A stretch of DNA of 42,111 bases from Rikenellaceae bacterium. Its GTDB lineage: Bacteria; Bacteroidota; Bacteroidia; Bacteroidales; Rikenellaceae. The position numbers and the translations under genes were made by a program. Position 1 is the stretch's first letter, and every line of letters starts with the position of its first letter. The stretch spans positions 1-42,111 of the forward strand of contig JAGBFQ010000007.1 in the NCBI GenBank assembly GCA_017936385.1, in the 5' to 3' direction. Under the pieces are notes generated by a model. It was not told the origin of the DNA and did no database searches. It was given only the letters and a program-made list of their open reading frames with translations. Shown in pieces: positions 16,522 through 24,386 of this stretch.

Positions 16522-18504
16522 TTACTTGGTAATTACCATAGCAAAACCGCCACCGCGAGCCATATAAACTTCGAGAGTGTCTTTTGCGGTTACTTGTTTC
16601 TTAACGATTTTGTAGTCCTCTCCTACGCGGTTAGCGTTCAGACCATCAATCATCATCTCGACGTTGTAGGTACCCTCGCCCAAGAACGACATATCAACCT
16701 TAACGGTGCGCTCTGCCCACGAAGTGATACCACCTACATACCAGTTGCTACCCTCACGACATGCGGTGATGATGTACTCACCTACTTTACCGTCCAGAAC
16801 TTTGGTCTCGTCGGGGTTGGTGGTCAGTTTAGCGATGAATTGAGTGCAAGCGGGCTCCAGCTCATAGTGGGTAGGAGTATCGCACAGCATTACAAACGGG
16901 CTGTCGAATACAACGTAGGTACCAACTTGGTGCGAACGAGTACCTTGGCTCATAGGTGCGCTGTAAATCTCGCGGAAGATACCGTGTGCGCAGTTACGCA
17001 TAGCACCTTGGGTGTAGTCTACGGGACCCGGAACCATACGGATGAACGGCATGGTTACGTCGTACAGAGGCATATTGGGGTTCGACCATTTGAGTTGCTC
17101 CAAACCGAACACACCCTCATAGTTGATAACGTTGGGATAGGTGCGGCTCAAACCGGTGGGTTGGTAGATACCGTGGAAGTCAACCACCAGTTTGTGTTTA
17201 GCGGTAGCCTCAGCGATACGATAAATCATTTGAACAGCCTCTTGGTCGTTACGGTCGATGAAGTCAACTTTGTAACCTGCGACACCCATATCCGAGTGCA
17301 ATTTCACAGCCTCCTCGAGTTGGTTATCAAGAACTTTACCTACAACCCAGATAATAACGCCTACGCCTTTCTCTTTACCGTAGTTTACGATTTCGGGCAG
17401 GTTGATTTCGGGACGCGAAACCAAAATATTACCTTTCTCCGAAGGAGTCCAACCCTCATCGAGGATGATGTACTCCAAGCCGTATTTGGCAGCGAAGTCG
17501 ATGTAGTATTTGTAAGTTGCGGTGTTGATACCGGCTTTGAAATCTACGTTCGAGATTTTCCAGTTGTTCCACCAGTCCCAAGCCGATTTACCGTATTTAA
17601 TCCACGAAGTGTCGCCGATACGGTTGGGTGAAGCCAGCATATAAACCAAGTTGTTCATAGGCAGTTCGCGGTCCTCGTTAGCGATACCCATAACTCTCCA
17701 GGGGAAGGTGCGGGCACCCGAAACTTTCACAGCATAGGTCTCTCTTTCGTTAACGTATTGTTTGCAACGAACGCCGCATTTGGTGAACGATTTGGGGTAG
17801 CGAGCGAGTTTACCGCTCAGACCTTTCTTGTCGGCGTCGTAAACCAATTGCATACAAGCGTAGTTCTCAACATCCGATTGCATCAGAATAACTTTACCTT
17901 TGTCGCCCAGGTCAACCAGCGTAGGCAGGATGGCCATCTTCTTGGGGTTGAAGTCACTCAGCTTGTCAACAACGGTGTATTGAGGCTCGCACGAGGTATC
18001 GAAGGGGTGGCCCTCGCTAACCGAGTAAGGCAGGAATGCCTTGGGGTCGCCCTCGAAGTTGAACTCTGCAACCTCGTCAACCAGGATTTTGTTCAGTTTC
18101 TTGTCGTTGGTGTAGAAACGATAAGCGGCACCGTTGTCGAATACGCGGAATGTAACTCCGAATTTCGAGCCAACCAACTCCAACTCGTTGTAGTTGAGTT
18201 GCATCTCTTTGGCACGCGCCGAAGTAGGAGCAGCTATGTTTTGTTTGCAACTTTTAATGGTTTTTGCTTTCAATTTAGGAGCTGCACCCCATACGGTACC
18301 ATCCTCGAAGTTCATCGAGATAGCCGAGGGAGCAATCATCACTTTGCCATTGTTGAGTACGGTGTACGAAAGGTTCTCGCCTACCGAAACAACAACCTCG
18401 ATTTTACCATCGGGCGAAGCCACTTTGTACTCTTTGGTTTTGGGTGCTGCCGACAGCGAGAATGCGCTCACCATAGCGGCAACAAACAGAATCAATTTTT
18501 TCAT
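16522..18504 (-). CDS. GH97 family glycosidase, retaining alpha-galactosidase-like
   Basis: The 660-residue enzyme has a signal peptide (MKKLILFVAAMVSAFSLSA), the GH97 N-terminal beta-super-sandwich (about 25-290), a catalytic barrel (WDWWNNWKISNVDFKAGINT, GLEYIILDEGWTPSEKGNI) and a C-terminal beta domain. GH97 contains inverting alpha-glucosidases (SusB) and retaining alpha-galactosidases (BtGH97b). Here the segment AGYKVDFIDRND puts Asp414 where the retaining enzymes have their nucleophile, and INYEGVFG puts Glu463 near the acid/base. The position aligned with the SusB base Glu508 is Ser453 (GLSRTYPN). I therefore favour the retaining, alpha-galactosidase-like subgroup, as inference from recalled alignments. 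The codons are smooth and gene-like, suggesting good expression. Confidence 0.9.
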   Translation of the reverse strand: MKKLILFVAAMVSAFSLSAAPKTKEYKVASPDGKIEVVVSVGENLSYTVLNNGKVMIAPSAISMNFEDGTVWGAAPKLKAKTIKSCKQNIAAPTSARAKEMQLNYNELELVGSKFGVTFRVFDNGAAYRFYTNDKKLNKILVDEVAEFNFEGDPKAFLPYSVSEGHPFDTSCEPQYTVVDKLSDFNPKKMAILPTLVDLGDKGKVILMQSDVENYACMQLVYDADKKGLSGKLARYPKSFTKCGVRCKQYVNERETYAVKVSGARTFPWRVMGIANEDRELPMNNLVYMLASPNRIGDTSWIKYGKSAWDWWNNWKISNVDFKAGINTATYKYYIDFAAKYGLEYIILDEGWTPSEKGNILVSRPEINLPEIVNYGKEKGVGVIIWVVGKVLDNQLEEAVKLHSDMGVAGYKVDFIDRNDQEAVQMIYRIAEATAKHKLVVDFHGIYQPTGLSRTYPNVINYEGVFGLEQLKWSNPNMPLYDVTMPFIRMVPGPVDYTQGAMRNCAHGIFREIYSAPMSQGTRSHQVGTYVVFDSPFVMLCDTPTHYELEPACTQFIAKLTTNPDETKVLDGKVGEYIITACREGSNWYVGGITSWAERTVKVDMSFLGEGTYNVEMMIDGLNANRVGEDYKIVKKQVTAKDTLEVYMARGGGFAMVITK

Positions 18505-18640
18505 AAGTGTTTTAGTTTTTTGTAGTGAAGAAAAATTAGTTATTTATTTTAGGTTTCTTTTTTTACCTCTAATAGTCAAACGGTCGGAAGGCGACAAGCG
18601 TTTAGACTCGCACCCTCCACCGTTCTTCCATACCTATTTA

Positions 18641-20578
18641 TTATTTAAATAAGTCCAATTTCACGAACACCTCGATAGCTTGGTACTCCGCCATACCGAG
18701 TTGGTCATACATACGAGCAGTGTTTTGGTTACGCTCCTCGGCGCGTTGCCAGAACTCACGTGCATCCTCACCCGGGAAAGGAACGATATCCTTTTGCGAG
18801 AGGTGTTTGTAGATAGCGTGGCGTTTTTTGATAACCTCGTCGGGGCTCAGGGGTACTGCCATGTCTACCATGTCGAGTTCCCACTCTTGCCATGCACCGC
18901 GATACAACCACAAGTTGCAATCCTTAACCCAAGCCTCGTCTTTGAGTTGCTCCAGGGCGCCCAACACAGCCTCGATACATACACGGTGAGTTCCGTGCGG
19001 GTCGGCCAAGTCACCGGCAGCATAAATTTGGTGAGGTTTGATTTCTTGCAACAGAGCCACGATAATATCAATATCGGCTTGGCTCAATTCGCCCTTCTTC
19101 AGACCACCGGTTTCGTAGAACGGCAGGTTCAGGAAGTGTGCGTTCGACATCGGGACACCAAAGTGACCAACCGCAGCCTTAGCCTCGCCACGACGGATTG
19201 CGCCCTTGAGCGACAACAGTTCGCGCGGGTCGGGTTCGCCTGCCTTCTTGTTTTTAATCATCTCTTTAACCTCGTCGTAACGGTTCTCGAGTCCGCACTC
19301 ACGAGCGGTGTCCAAGATTTGCATTACCACGTCATCGTGTACTGCAAAGTTACCCGAAGTCTCATAAGCGATGTGTACATCGTGACCTTGCTCGGCCAGA
19401 CGGCACAGAGTACCACCCATCGAAATCACGTCATCATCGGGGTGCGGCGAGAATACAACCACACGTTTCGGATAAGGCAGTGCACGCTCCGGGCGGGTCG
19501 AATCATCGGCATTGGGTTTGCCACCGGGCCAGCCTGTGATGGTGTGTTGCAGGTCGTTGAACACTTTGATATTAATCGAGTCGTAGGTGCCGGCAACATC
19601 CAGCAGTTGACCCAACGAGTTGTCAATATAATCTTTATAGGTAAGTTTCAAGATAGGTTTGCCAACTTTACCGCACAGCCAAGCCACAGCCTTGCGGATG
19701 AATTTGGGCTGCCAATCGCAAGTACCTACCAACCACGGAGTTTTAACACGGGTCAACTCTTGAGCTGCGGTTTCGTCCACAACCAACTCGATATTGTCGT
19801 GCTCTTGCAGATAGGTTGCAGGACGGTCGCCGGTAACTTCACCCTCTACAACTTCACGAACGATGGCCGATTTCTCCTCGCCCCAAGCGGTCATAATGAT
19901 GCTCTTGGCATTCATGATGGTGTCGATACCCATGGTGATTGCTTTCGAGGGAACCTCCTCGTCGCTACGGAAACCCTCCGAAATCGACGACAGCGAGTTA
20001 TTGTTCAGTACAACCATGCGGGTTTTGGTGTTGTTGAACGAGCCGGCTTGGTTGAAACCGATTTGTCCTTGTGCACCCGTACCAAGCAACAGCAGGTCGA
20101 TACCACCGCATGCTTTGATTTTAGCCTCATAAGCTGCGCACTCCTCGTGTACTTTGTCAACACTTACGCTACCATTGGGAATGTAGATATTCTCGGTAGC
20201 GATATCCACTTGGTCGAGAAGGCTACTTTTAAGCAGGCTGTGACGGCTTTGCAGATGCGAAGGTGCGATAGGATACAACTCATCCAACGCAAAAACAACA
20301 ACATTCTTGAAGCTGACTTTGCCCTCATTATATTTAGCCACAAGCTGGCGATAGATGCCAACAGGCGATTTACCGGTAGTCAGACCAAGCACGAATTTGC
20401 CTTCCGAAACCGGTTTGGCATTGATTGCTGCAATGATTTTGTCGGACACATAGTCTGCCGCGTCAGACTCGGTACTCAACAGCATGGTGTTGATTTTCTC
20501 GTAGCGACAAACAATGTCACGAGGCTCGGCACCCTTTACGAGACCACCTTCCTTGTGTAGTTTGTAGTTGCTTTTCAT
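18641..20578 (-). CDS. nagB: NagB-like glucosamine-6-phosphate deaminase domain fused to PIG-L deacetylase domain
   Basis: The 645-residue protein has an N-terminal NagB-like domain (about 30-280) and a C-terminal PIG-L/LmbE zinc deacetylase domain (about 370-600). The fusion is typical of Bacteroidetes. The deaminase domain keeps the phosphate loop GLTTGKSPVGIYRQL and Asp99 in FALDELYP (E. coli Asp72). The active-site loop, however, reads LGTGAQGQIGFNQAG, so the residues aligned with E. coli Asp141, His143 and Glu148 are all Gln (170, 172, 177). The PIG-L domain has intact zinc motifs: SPHPDDD (379-383) and DPHGTH. Deamination of glucosamine-6-phosphate is therefore doubtful, while deacetylation of an amino sugar looks possible. 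It follows the PurF-like gene by 23 nt. Confidence 0.88.
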   Translation of the reverse strand: MKSNYKLHKEGGLVKGAEPRDIVCRYEKINTMLLSTESDAADYVSDKIIAAINAKPVSEGKFVLGLTTGKSPVGIYRQLVAKYNEGKVSFKNVVVFALDELYPIAPSHLQSRHSLLKSSLLDQVDIATENIYIPNGSVSVDKVHEECAAYEAKIKACGGIDLLLLGTGAQGQIGFNQAGSFNNTKTRMVVLNNNSLSSISEGFRSDEEVPSKAITMGIDTIMNAKSIIMTAWGEEKSAIVREVVEGEVTGDRPATYLQEHDNIELVVDETAAQELTRVKTPWLVGTCDWQPKFIRKAVAWLCGKVGKPILKLTYKDYIDNSLGQLLDVAGTYDSINIKVFNDLQHTITGWPGGKPNADDSTRPERALPYPKRVVVFSPHPDDDVISMGGTLCRLAEQGHDVHIAYETSGNFAVHDDVVMQILDTARECGLENRYDEVKEMIKNKKAGEPDPRELLSLKGAIRRGEAKAAVGHFGVPMSNAHFLNLPFYETGGLKKGELSQADIDIIVALLQEIKPHQIYAAGDLADPHGTHRVCIEAVLGALEQLKDEAWVKDCNLWLYRGAWQEWELDMVDMAVPLSPDEVIKKRHAIYKHLSQKDIVPFPGEDAREFWQRAEERNQNTARMYDQLGMAEYQAIEVFVKLDLFK

Positions 20579-20601
20579 AGTTTTAAATTTATTTAAGAAT
20601 A

Positions 20602-22440
20602 TTATTTTGTTGTCATTACAAATTTCTCGTAATATTTGATGTACGCCTCGTTAACAAGACGATTTCCCCATGGTGTGGGATAGTCGCCCGAGAAGTACCA
20701 ATCTCCATCGTTGCCGGCACAAGCCTCGGCCAAACCCTCAAGCGACTGATAAACAATACTGATTTCGCAACCTATATCTTCGGGCGTCACCATAGCGGCA
20801 ATCTTGCGAGTGATTTGGTCGGCTGTGAATGGCTCATAAATCTTCTTGACGAAGTTCTGCTCGTAGCAACGGCCATCGGTCATTGCTTGACAACACTCCC
20901 TGTAAACATTATCAATCAGTTCCGATTGTCCCGTTTCGTGCAACAGTTCGATTGCTGCATTGAATGCTATAAACTCCTCCATACGCGACATATCGATACC
21001 ATAATAGTCCGGATAGCGCACCTGCGGAGCCGACGACACAATCACAATCTTGCGAGGATGCAGACGTCCCAACATTTGGAGGATGCTTTGACGCAGAGTT
21101 GTACCACGCACAATACTGTCGTCAATCACCACCATATTATCCACGTACGGAGTGATACATCCCCAAGTCACATCATACACGTGAGCTGCCATATCATCGC
21201 GCGTTCCACCCTGTGCGATGAACGTACGAAGTTTAATATCTTTGATTGCAATTTTCTCGGTACGCACCTTCGACTCAAGGATTTGATGAATTGTCTGCTC
21301 ATCCTTTTCGGGCAAAGCCAATATCTTCGCAACCTTAATATCGTTCAAATACTCATTCATACCCTCGACCATACCGTAGTACGACACCTCGGCAGTATTG
21401 GGAATAAACGACAACACGGTGTGGTCGATATCGTAATCCACCTCGCGCAGGATGTCATCCACCAGCAGTTTACCCAGCATTTTACGCTCCTTGTAGATAA
21501 CTGCGTCGCTACCACGGCTGAAATAGATGCGCTCAAACGAGCAAGGACGAGGATTGATAGGCTCGATAATTTGTTGGAACGACACCGTGCCATCTTTCTT
21601 TATAAAAAGAGCCTCTCCTGGTTGCAGTTCCTTAATAGACTCGAACGGAACATTCATTGCGGTTTGAATAACTGCTCGTTCACTCGCAATAGCCACCACA
21701 TCCTCATCAATGTAGTAGTGTGCCGAACGGATACCCCACGGGTCGCGCATGGTAAAACTTTCGCCGCTACCCGTCACGCCTGTCATCACATATCCTCCAT
21801 CCCACTTTTTGGAGGCCTCTTTCAGAATAGGCACAAAATCCACCTCGGCTTCAACCTTGGTATTAAGTTCATGACCGCAATAACCCTCTGCCGAATATTT
21901 ATCATACAGTTGCTCACATTGTTTATCAAGCATATACCCAAGTTGCTCCAACAAGGCATAGCTATCGGCACCACTACGAGGGTGTTGACCCTGCTCTACA
22001 AGCTCATCAAACACATCTTGGAGATTTGTATAGCCAAAATTACCTGCAATACAAAGAGTGCGACACCTCCAATTGCTACGACGCAAGAAAGGATGCACAT
22101 ACTCCATACCCCTTTGGCCGCTCATGGCATAACGCAGGTGACCCATATAAAGATTACCGATGTAAGGTAAGTTCGGATTATTTTCACTTTGACGAATAGT
22201 GTCGAATATAGCCGAAATGGCCCCACTTCCTAAAGCACGCTCACGTGAGATATACTCTTGTCCTGGTTCAGCATTCACTTTCACACACACAACTCCTGCA
22301 CCCTCTTGTCCACGGTTGTGTTGTTTCTCCATCATCAGATAGAGTTTATTCAGTCCGTAATGGTCCGAATTGTAGAAAGACAGAGGTTTTAGCAACCTGA
22401 TTTGAACAATTCCGCATTCATGTTTGATAGCGTCGCTCAT
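20602..22440 (-). CDS. PurF-like amidophosphoribosyltransferase paralog
   Basis: The 612-residue protein combines an N-terminal class II glutamine amidotransferase domain with a C-terminal phosphoribosyltransferase domain. Cys9 (MSDAIKHECGIVQI) is the presumed N-terminal nucleophile after propeptide removal, as in Bacillus PurF. Other glutaminase blocks are present but divergent (MGHLRYAMSGQRG, CIAGNFGYTNL). The PRPP-binding loop MVVIDDSIVRGTTLR (436-450) is intact. At about 610 residues it is longer than standard PurF (about 470-505). It is either PurF or the second, longer PurF-like paralog found in Bacteroidetes. Its place just upstream of the NagB/PIG-L gene hints at amino-sugar or nitrogen metabolism, which is inference. 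Confidence 0.85.
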   Translation of the reverse strand: MSDAIKHECGIVQIRLLKPLSFYNSDHYGLNKLYLMMEKQHNRGQEGAGVVCVKVNAEPGQEYISRERALGSGAISAIFDTIRQSENNPNLPYIGNLYMGHLRYAMSGQRGMEYVHPFLRRSNWRCRTLCIAGNFGYTNLQDVFDELVEQGQHPRSGADSYALLEQLGYMLDKQCEQLYDKYSAEGYCGHELNTKVEAEVDFVPILKEASKKWDGGYVMTGVTGSGESFTMRDPWGIRSAHYYIDEDVVAIASERAVIQTAMNVPFESIKELQPGEALFIKKDGTVSFQQIIEPINPRPCSFERIYFSRGSDAVIYKERKMLGKLLVDDILREVDYDIDHTVLSFIPNTAEVSYYGMVEGMNEYLNDIKVAKILALPEKDEQTIHQILESKVRTEKIAIKDIKLRTFIAQGGTRDDMAAHVYDVTWGCITPYVDNMVVIDDSIVRGTTLRQSILQMLGRLHPRKIVIVSSAPQVRYPDYYGIDMSRMEEFIAFNAAIELLHETGQSELIDNVYRECCQAMTDGRCYEQNFVKKIYEPFTADQITRKIAAMVTPEDIGCEISIVYQSLEGLAEACAGNDGDWYFSGDYPTPWGNRLVNEAYIKYYEKFVMTTK

Positions 22441-22483
22441 AGTTTTTTAATAGTGTAAAATTAATGTTTTGAGTTTATTCATG

Positions 22484-22491
22484 CAAATGTA
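22484..22491 (-). promoter_or_regulatory. Possible -7 box for the PurF-like/NagB operon
   Basis: The minus strand reads TACATTTG (22491-22484), an exact TAnnTTTG match about 44 nt upstream of ATG 22440. A TTTG -33 element at the right distance is not clear (only a TTTTC stretch), so confidence is limited. Confidence 0.45.
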
Positions 22492-22585
22492 ATGATTCTC
22501 TCCGAGAAAACCGCACTAAAATCACCCAATTATGATATTTTTTCAAAAAAAGTGTATTATGGTATGTTTTTTCCGAGCAAATTAT

Positions 22586-22593
22586 TAAATTTG
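22586..22593 (+). promoter_or_regulatory. Possible -7 box for the Gfo/Idh/MocA gene
   Basis: TAAATTTG matches TAnnTTTG and lies 25 nt upstream of ATG 22619. The upstream -33 element is poor (T-rich but no TTTG). It is divergent from the box at 22484-22491. Confidence 0.45.
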
Positions 22594-22618
22594 CGGTCAC
22601 GATTGAAATTTACACATT

Positions 22619-23884
22619 ATGTACGATTCGTATAGCCAAGCAGGCAACCGCGCTATAAAGGTGGCTGTCATAGGCGCAGGCAACCGCGCCCGTAAATATT
22701 TGGAATATGCAATAATGCATCCCGACGAATTGGCAATAGTGGCCATCGTCGACCCTGTGGAAATCCGCCTGAACCAACTCTCCGACAAGTTTGCGATTCC
22801 GGCAGAGTACCGTTTCAGCAACTATTACGATTTCTTCGCTACTGACATCGAACTCGATGCCGTTATGATTTGCACTCCCGAGGACAAACACTTCGAGCCT
22901 ACCATGATGGCTATTGACAAGGGGTACAACATCCTGCTCGAAAAGCCTATTGCACAAACACTCCAAGAGTGTGAGGCTATTGCCCAAGGAGCCAAGGAGA
23001 AAAATTTGGTTGTGGGAGTGTGTCACGTTTTGAGATTCCACCCCTACTTCATCAAAATAAAAGAGATTATTGATTCTGGTGAACTGGGCGAAGTAATTTC
23101 GTTCAACCATACGGCCGACATCAACCTCGACCGCGTAACTCACGGTTTCGTACGTGGCAGCTGGAACCGCGCCGAAAAAACCAACCCCATGTTGATTTCG
23201 AAATGTAGCCACGATGTTGACCTGGCACTGTGGATGGTGGGTTCTAAATGTAAGAAGGTCAGTTCTTTTGGTTCGCTTCGTTGGTTCAAGGCCGAGAACG
23301 CACCCAAAGGTTCTGCCGACCGTTGCATCCACTGTCCCGACCACATTGAGAGCAAATGTCCCTACTCGGCAATAGACCTCTATAAGGTTCGCCACGATTG
23401 GGTAGCCAACTTCGATGTGCCCGAAGACTCCACTTTGGACAAGGTGCTGGACCGCGAGTTGGCACAAGGCCCCTACGGACGTTGCGTATATCGTTGCGAC
23501 AATAATGTTGCCGACCACCAAATGGTCAATATCGAAACCGAAAACGAAGTTACCGCATCGTTCACCATCAATGCGTTTACACTTAACGACTGCCGATTCA
23601 CTCAGGTCAACTTGACCCATGGCGAAATCACCGGAGACGAACAAAAACTCACCGTACGTCGTTTCCGTGAGCGCACTACCGAGGTGTACGACTTCAGCCA
23701 CGTTGCTCACATGCCGTTCCACGGCGGTTCGGACTTACGCCTTGTTGCCGACTTTGTCGAGGCCGTGCGTAACCGGAATCACAAACTGCGCACCGACATC
23801 CAAGACTCTTTGGAGAGCCACCGCGTATGCTATGCCGCCGAGGAGAGCCGTCTGACGGGCAAGACCATTATTTTTAAAGACTAA
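22619..23884 (+). CDS. Gfo/Idh/MocA family NAD(P)-dependent oxidoreductase
   Basis: The 421-residue protein has an N-terminal Rossmann domain (KVAVIGAGNRARKYLEYA, 14-31; CTPEDKH) and the family hallmark EKP (LLEKPIAQT near 101-109). The C-terminal alpha/beta domain has the catalytic-type SKCSHDVDLALWMVG, whose His-Asp-x-Asp is typical of sugar dehydrogenases. No signal peptide is present, so a cytosolic sugar or inositol-like substrate is likely; which one is unknown. A cysteine-rich insertion RCIHCPDHIESKCPY (near 238-252) looks like a metal-binding knuckle and is not part of the classical fold, although similar insertions occur in some family members. It is a single gene, followed by a hairpin and ssrA. 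Confidence 0.88.
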   Translation: MYDSYSQAGNRAIKVAVIGAGNRARKYLEYAIMHPDELAIVAIVDPVEIRLNQLSDKFAIPAEYRFSNYYDFFATDIELDAVMICTPEDKHFEPTMMAIDKGYNILLEKPIAQTLQECEAIAQGAKEKNLVVGVCHVLRFHPYFIKIKEIIDSGELGEVISFNHTADINLDRVTHGFVRGSWNRAEKTNPMLISKCSHDVDLALWMVGSKCKKVSSFGSLRWFKAENAPKGSADRCIHCPDHIESKCPYSAIDLYKVRHDWVANFDVPEDSTLDKVLDRELAQGPYGRCVYRCDNNVADHQMVNIETENEVTASFTINAFTLNDCRFTQVNLTHGEITGDEQKLTVRRFRERTTEVYDFSHVAHMPFHGGSDLRLVADFVEAVRNRNHKLRTDIQDSLESHRVCYAAEESRLTGKTIIFKD

Positions 23885-23897
23885 GAACTACGCACAC

Positions 23898-23933
23898 GTG
23901 ACAAAGTTCGTGTTTTGGCGCGAACTTTGTCGC
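23898..23933 (+). other. Stable hairpin between the oxidoreductase gene and ssrA
   Basis: A 15-bp stem (23898-23912 with 23919-23933, including three G-U wobbles and an 11-bp perfect core GACAAAGTTCG/CGAACTTTGTC) has a 6-nt loop. It starts 14 nt after the oxidoreductase stop codon and ends 20 nt before the mature tmRNA. No T run follows, so it may be a weak terminator, a processing site or part of the ssrA promoter region. I could not identify a consensus ssrA promoter; TATACAAT at 23943-23950 is the closest. Confidence 0.5.
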
Positions 23934-23953
23934 TGTAAAGAATATACAATTCA

Positions 23954-24357
23954 GGGGATGACCGGTTTTGACAGCAGGCAGAGCTTGATTGTAAGCACGT
24001 CGAGCGTTGTGTGGAGGTGCTCGTTAAAGTGAACACTCAAAAATTAACTGGCAATAATAGCTATGCACTCGCTGCCTAATTATCAGGGATAATTGGCTTA
24101 ATCGCGCTGCCCAAGGATGGTGGTGCGACGAGTATCCCGCCGAGGATTTCCGCTCCTTAAGTCCAAAGCATACGGGGTATCAATCATTTGGAGATAGTCT
24201 GCGGGGTTGTCCCGACCCACGGGCAAAATTTAGGGACTTGCGACTTTGTGTTGGCGGCCGTCTGCCTGCACGGAGTAAGAGGATTAAGTGACGGATAAAC
24301 GTGTAGAAAGCATTTGGGTTCCTTGTTTGGACGAGGGTTCGACTCCCTCCATCTCCA
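23954..24357 (+). ncRNA. ssrA: tmRNA (SsrA), one-piece form
   Basis: The tmRNA rescues stalled ribosomes and tags the nascent chain for proteolysis. The 5' end GGGGATGACCGGTTTTGACA and the 3' TTCGACTCCCTCCATCTCC form the tRNA-like domain. The acceptor stem GGGGATG (23954-23960) pairs with CATCTCC (24350-24356), with discriminator A24357. CCA is not encoded. The tag reading frame is GGC AAT AAT AGC TAT GCA CTC followed by GCT GCC TAA (24050-24079), giving GNNSYALAA. This resembles known Bacteroidales tags ending in YALAA; the first GGC is assigned as resume codon by that similarity. Length is about 404 nt. A terminator follows immediately. Confidence 0.95.
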
Positions 24358-24358
24358 C

Positions 24359-24386
24359 AAAAAGCAGGCTGCGGCCTGCTTTTTTT
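24359..24386 (+). terminator. ssrA terminator
   Basis: AAAAAGCAGGC (24359-24369), loop TGCG and GCCTGC followed by seven T (24374-24386) form a strong intrinsic terminator. The stem can extend outwards into the tmRNA 3' end because an inverted copy of that end follows at 24387-24399. Confidence 0.9.

Noticed and set aside
18680-20560. 626-residue open frame antisense to the NagB/PIG-L gene
   Set aside because: It is exactly nested in the opposite strand of a recognisable gene and its translation has no family features. It arises from codon bias of the highly expressed sense gene.
20815-22170. 451-residue plus-strand open frame opposite the PurF-like gene
   Set aside because: Antisense shadow: its composition is His/Thr/Arg-rich and it has no recognised motif.
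22610-23722. 370-residue minus-strand open frame opposite the oxidoreductase gene
   Set aside because: The sense strand encodes an intact Gfo/Idh/MocA protein. The antisense frame has no motif and no promoter.
23941-24357. Integration (att) site at the tmRNA 3' end with a mobile island
   Set aside because: ssrA is a common integration target, but the downstream copy is inverted rather than direct and no integrase or phage gene follows.
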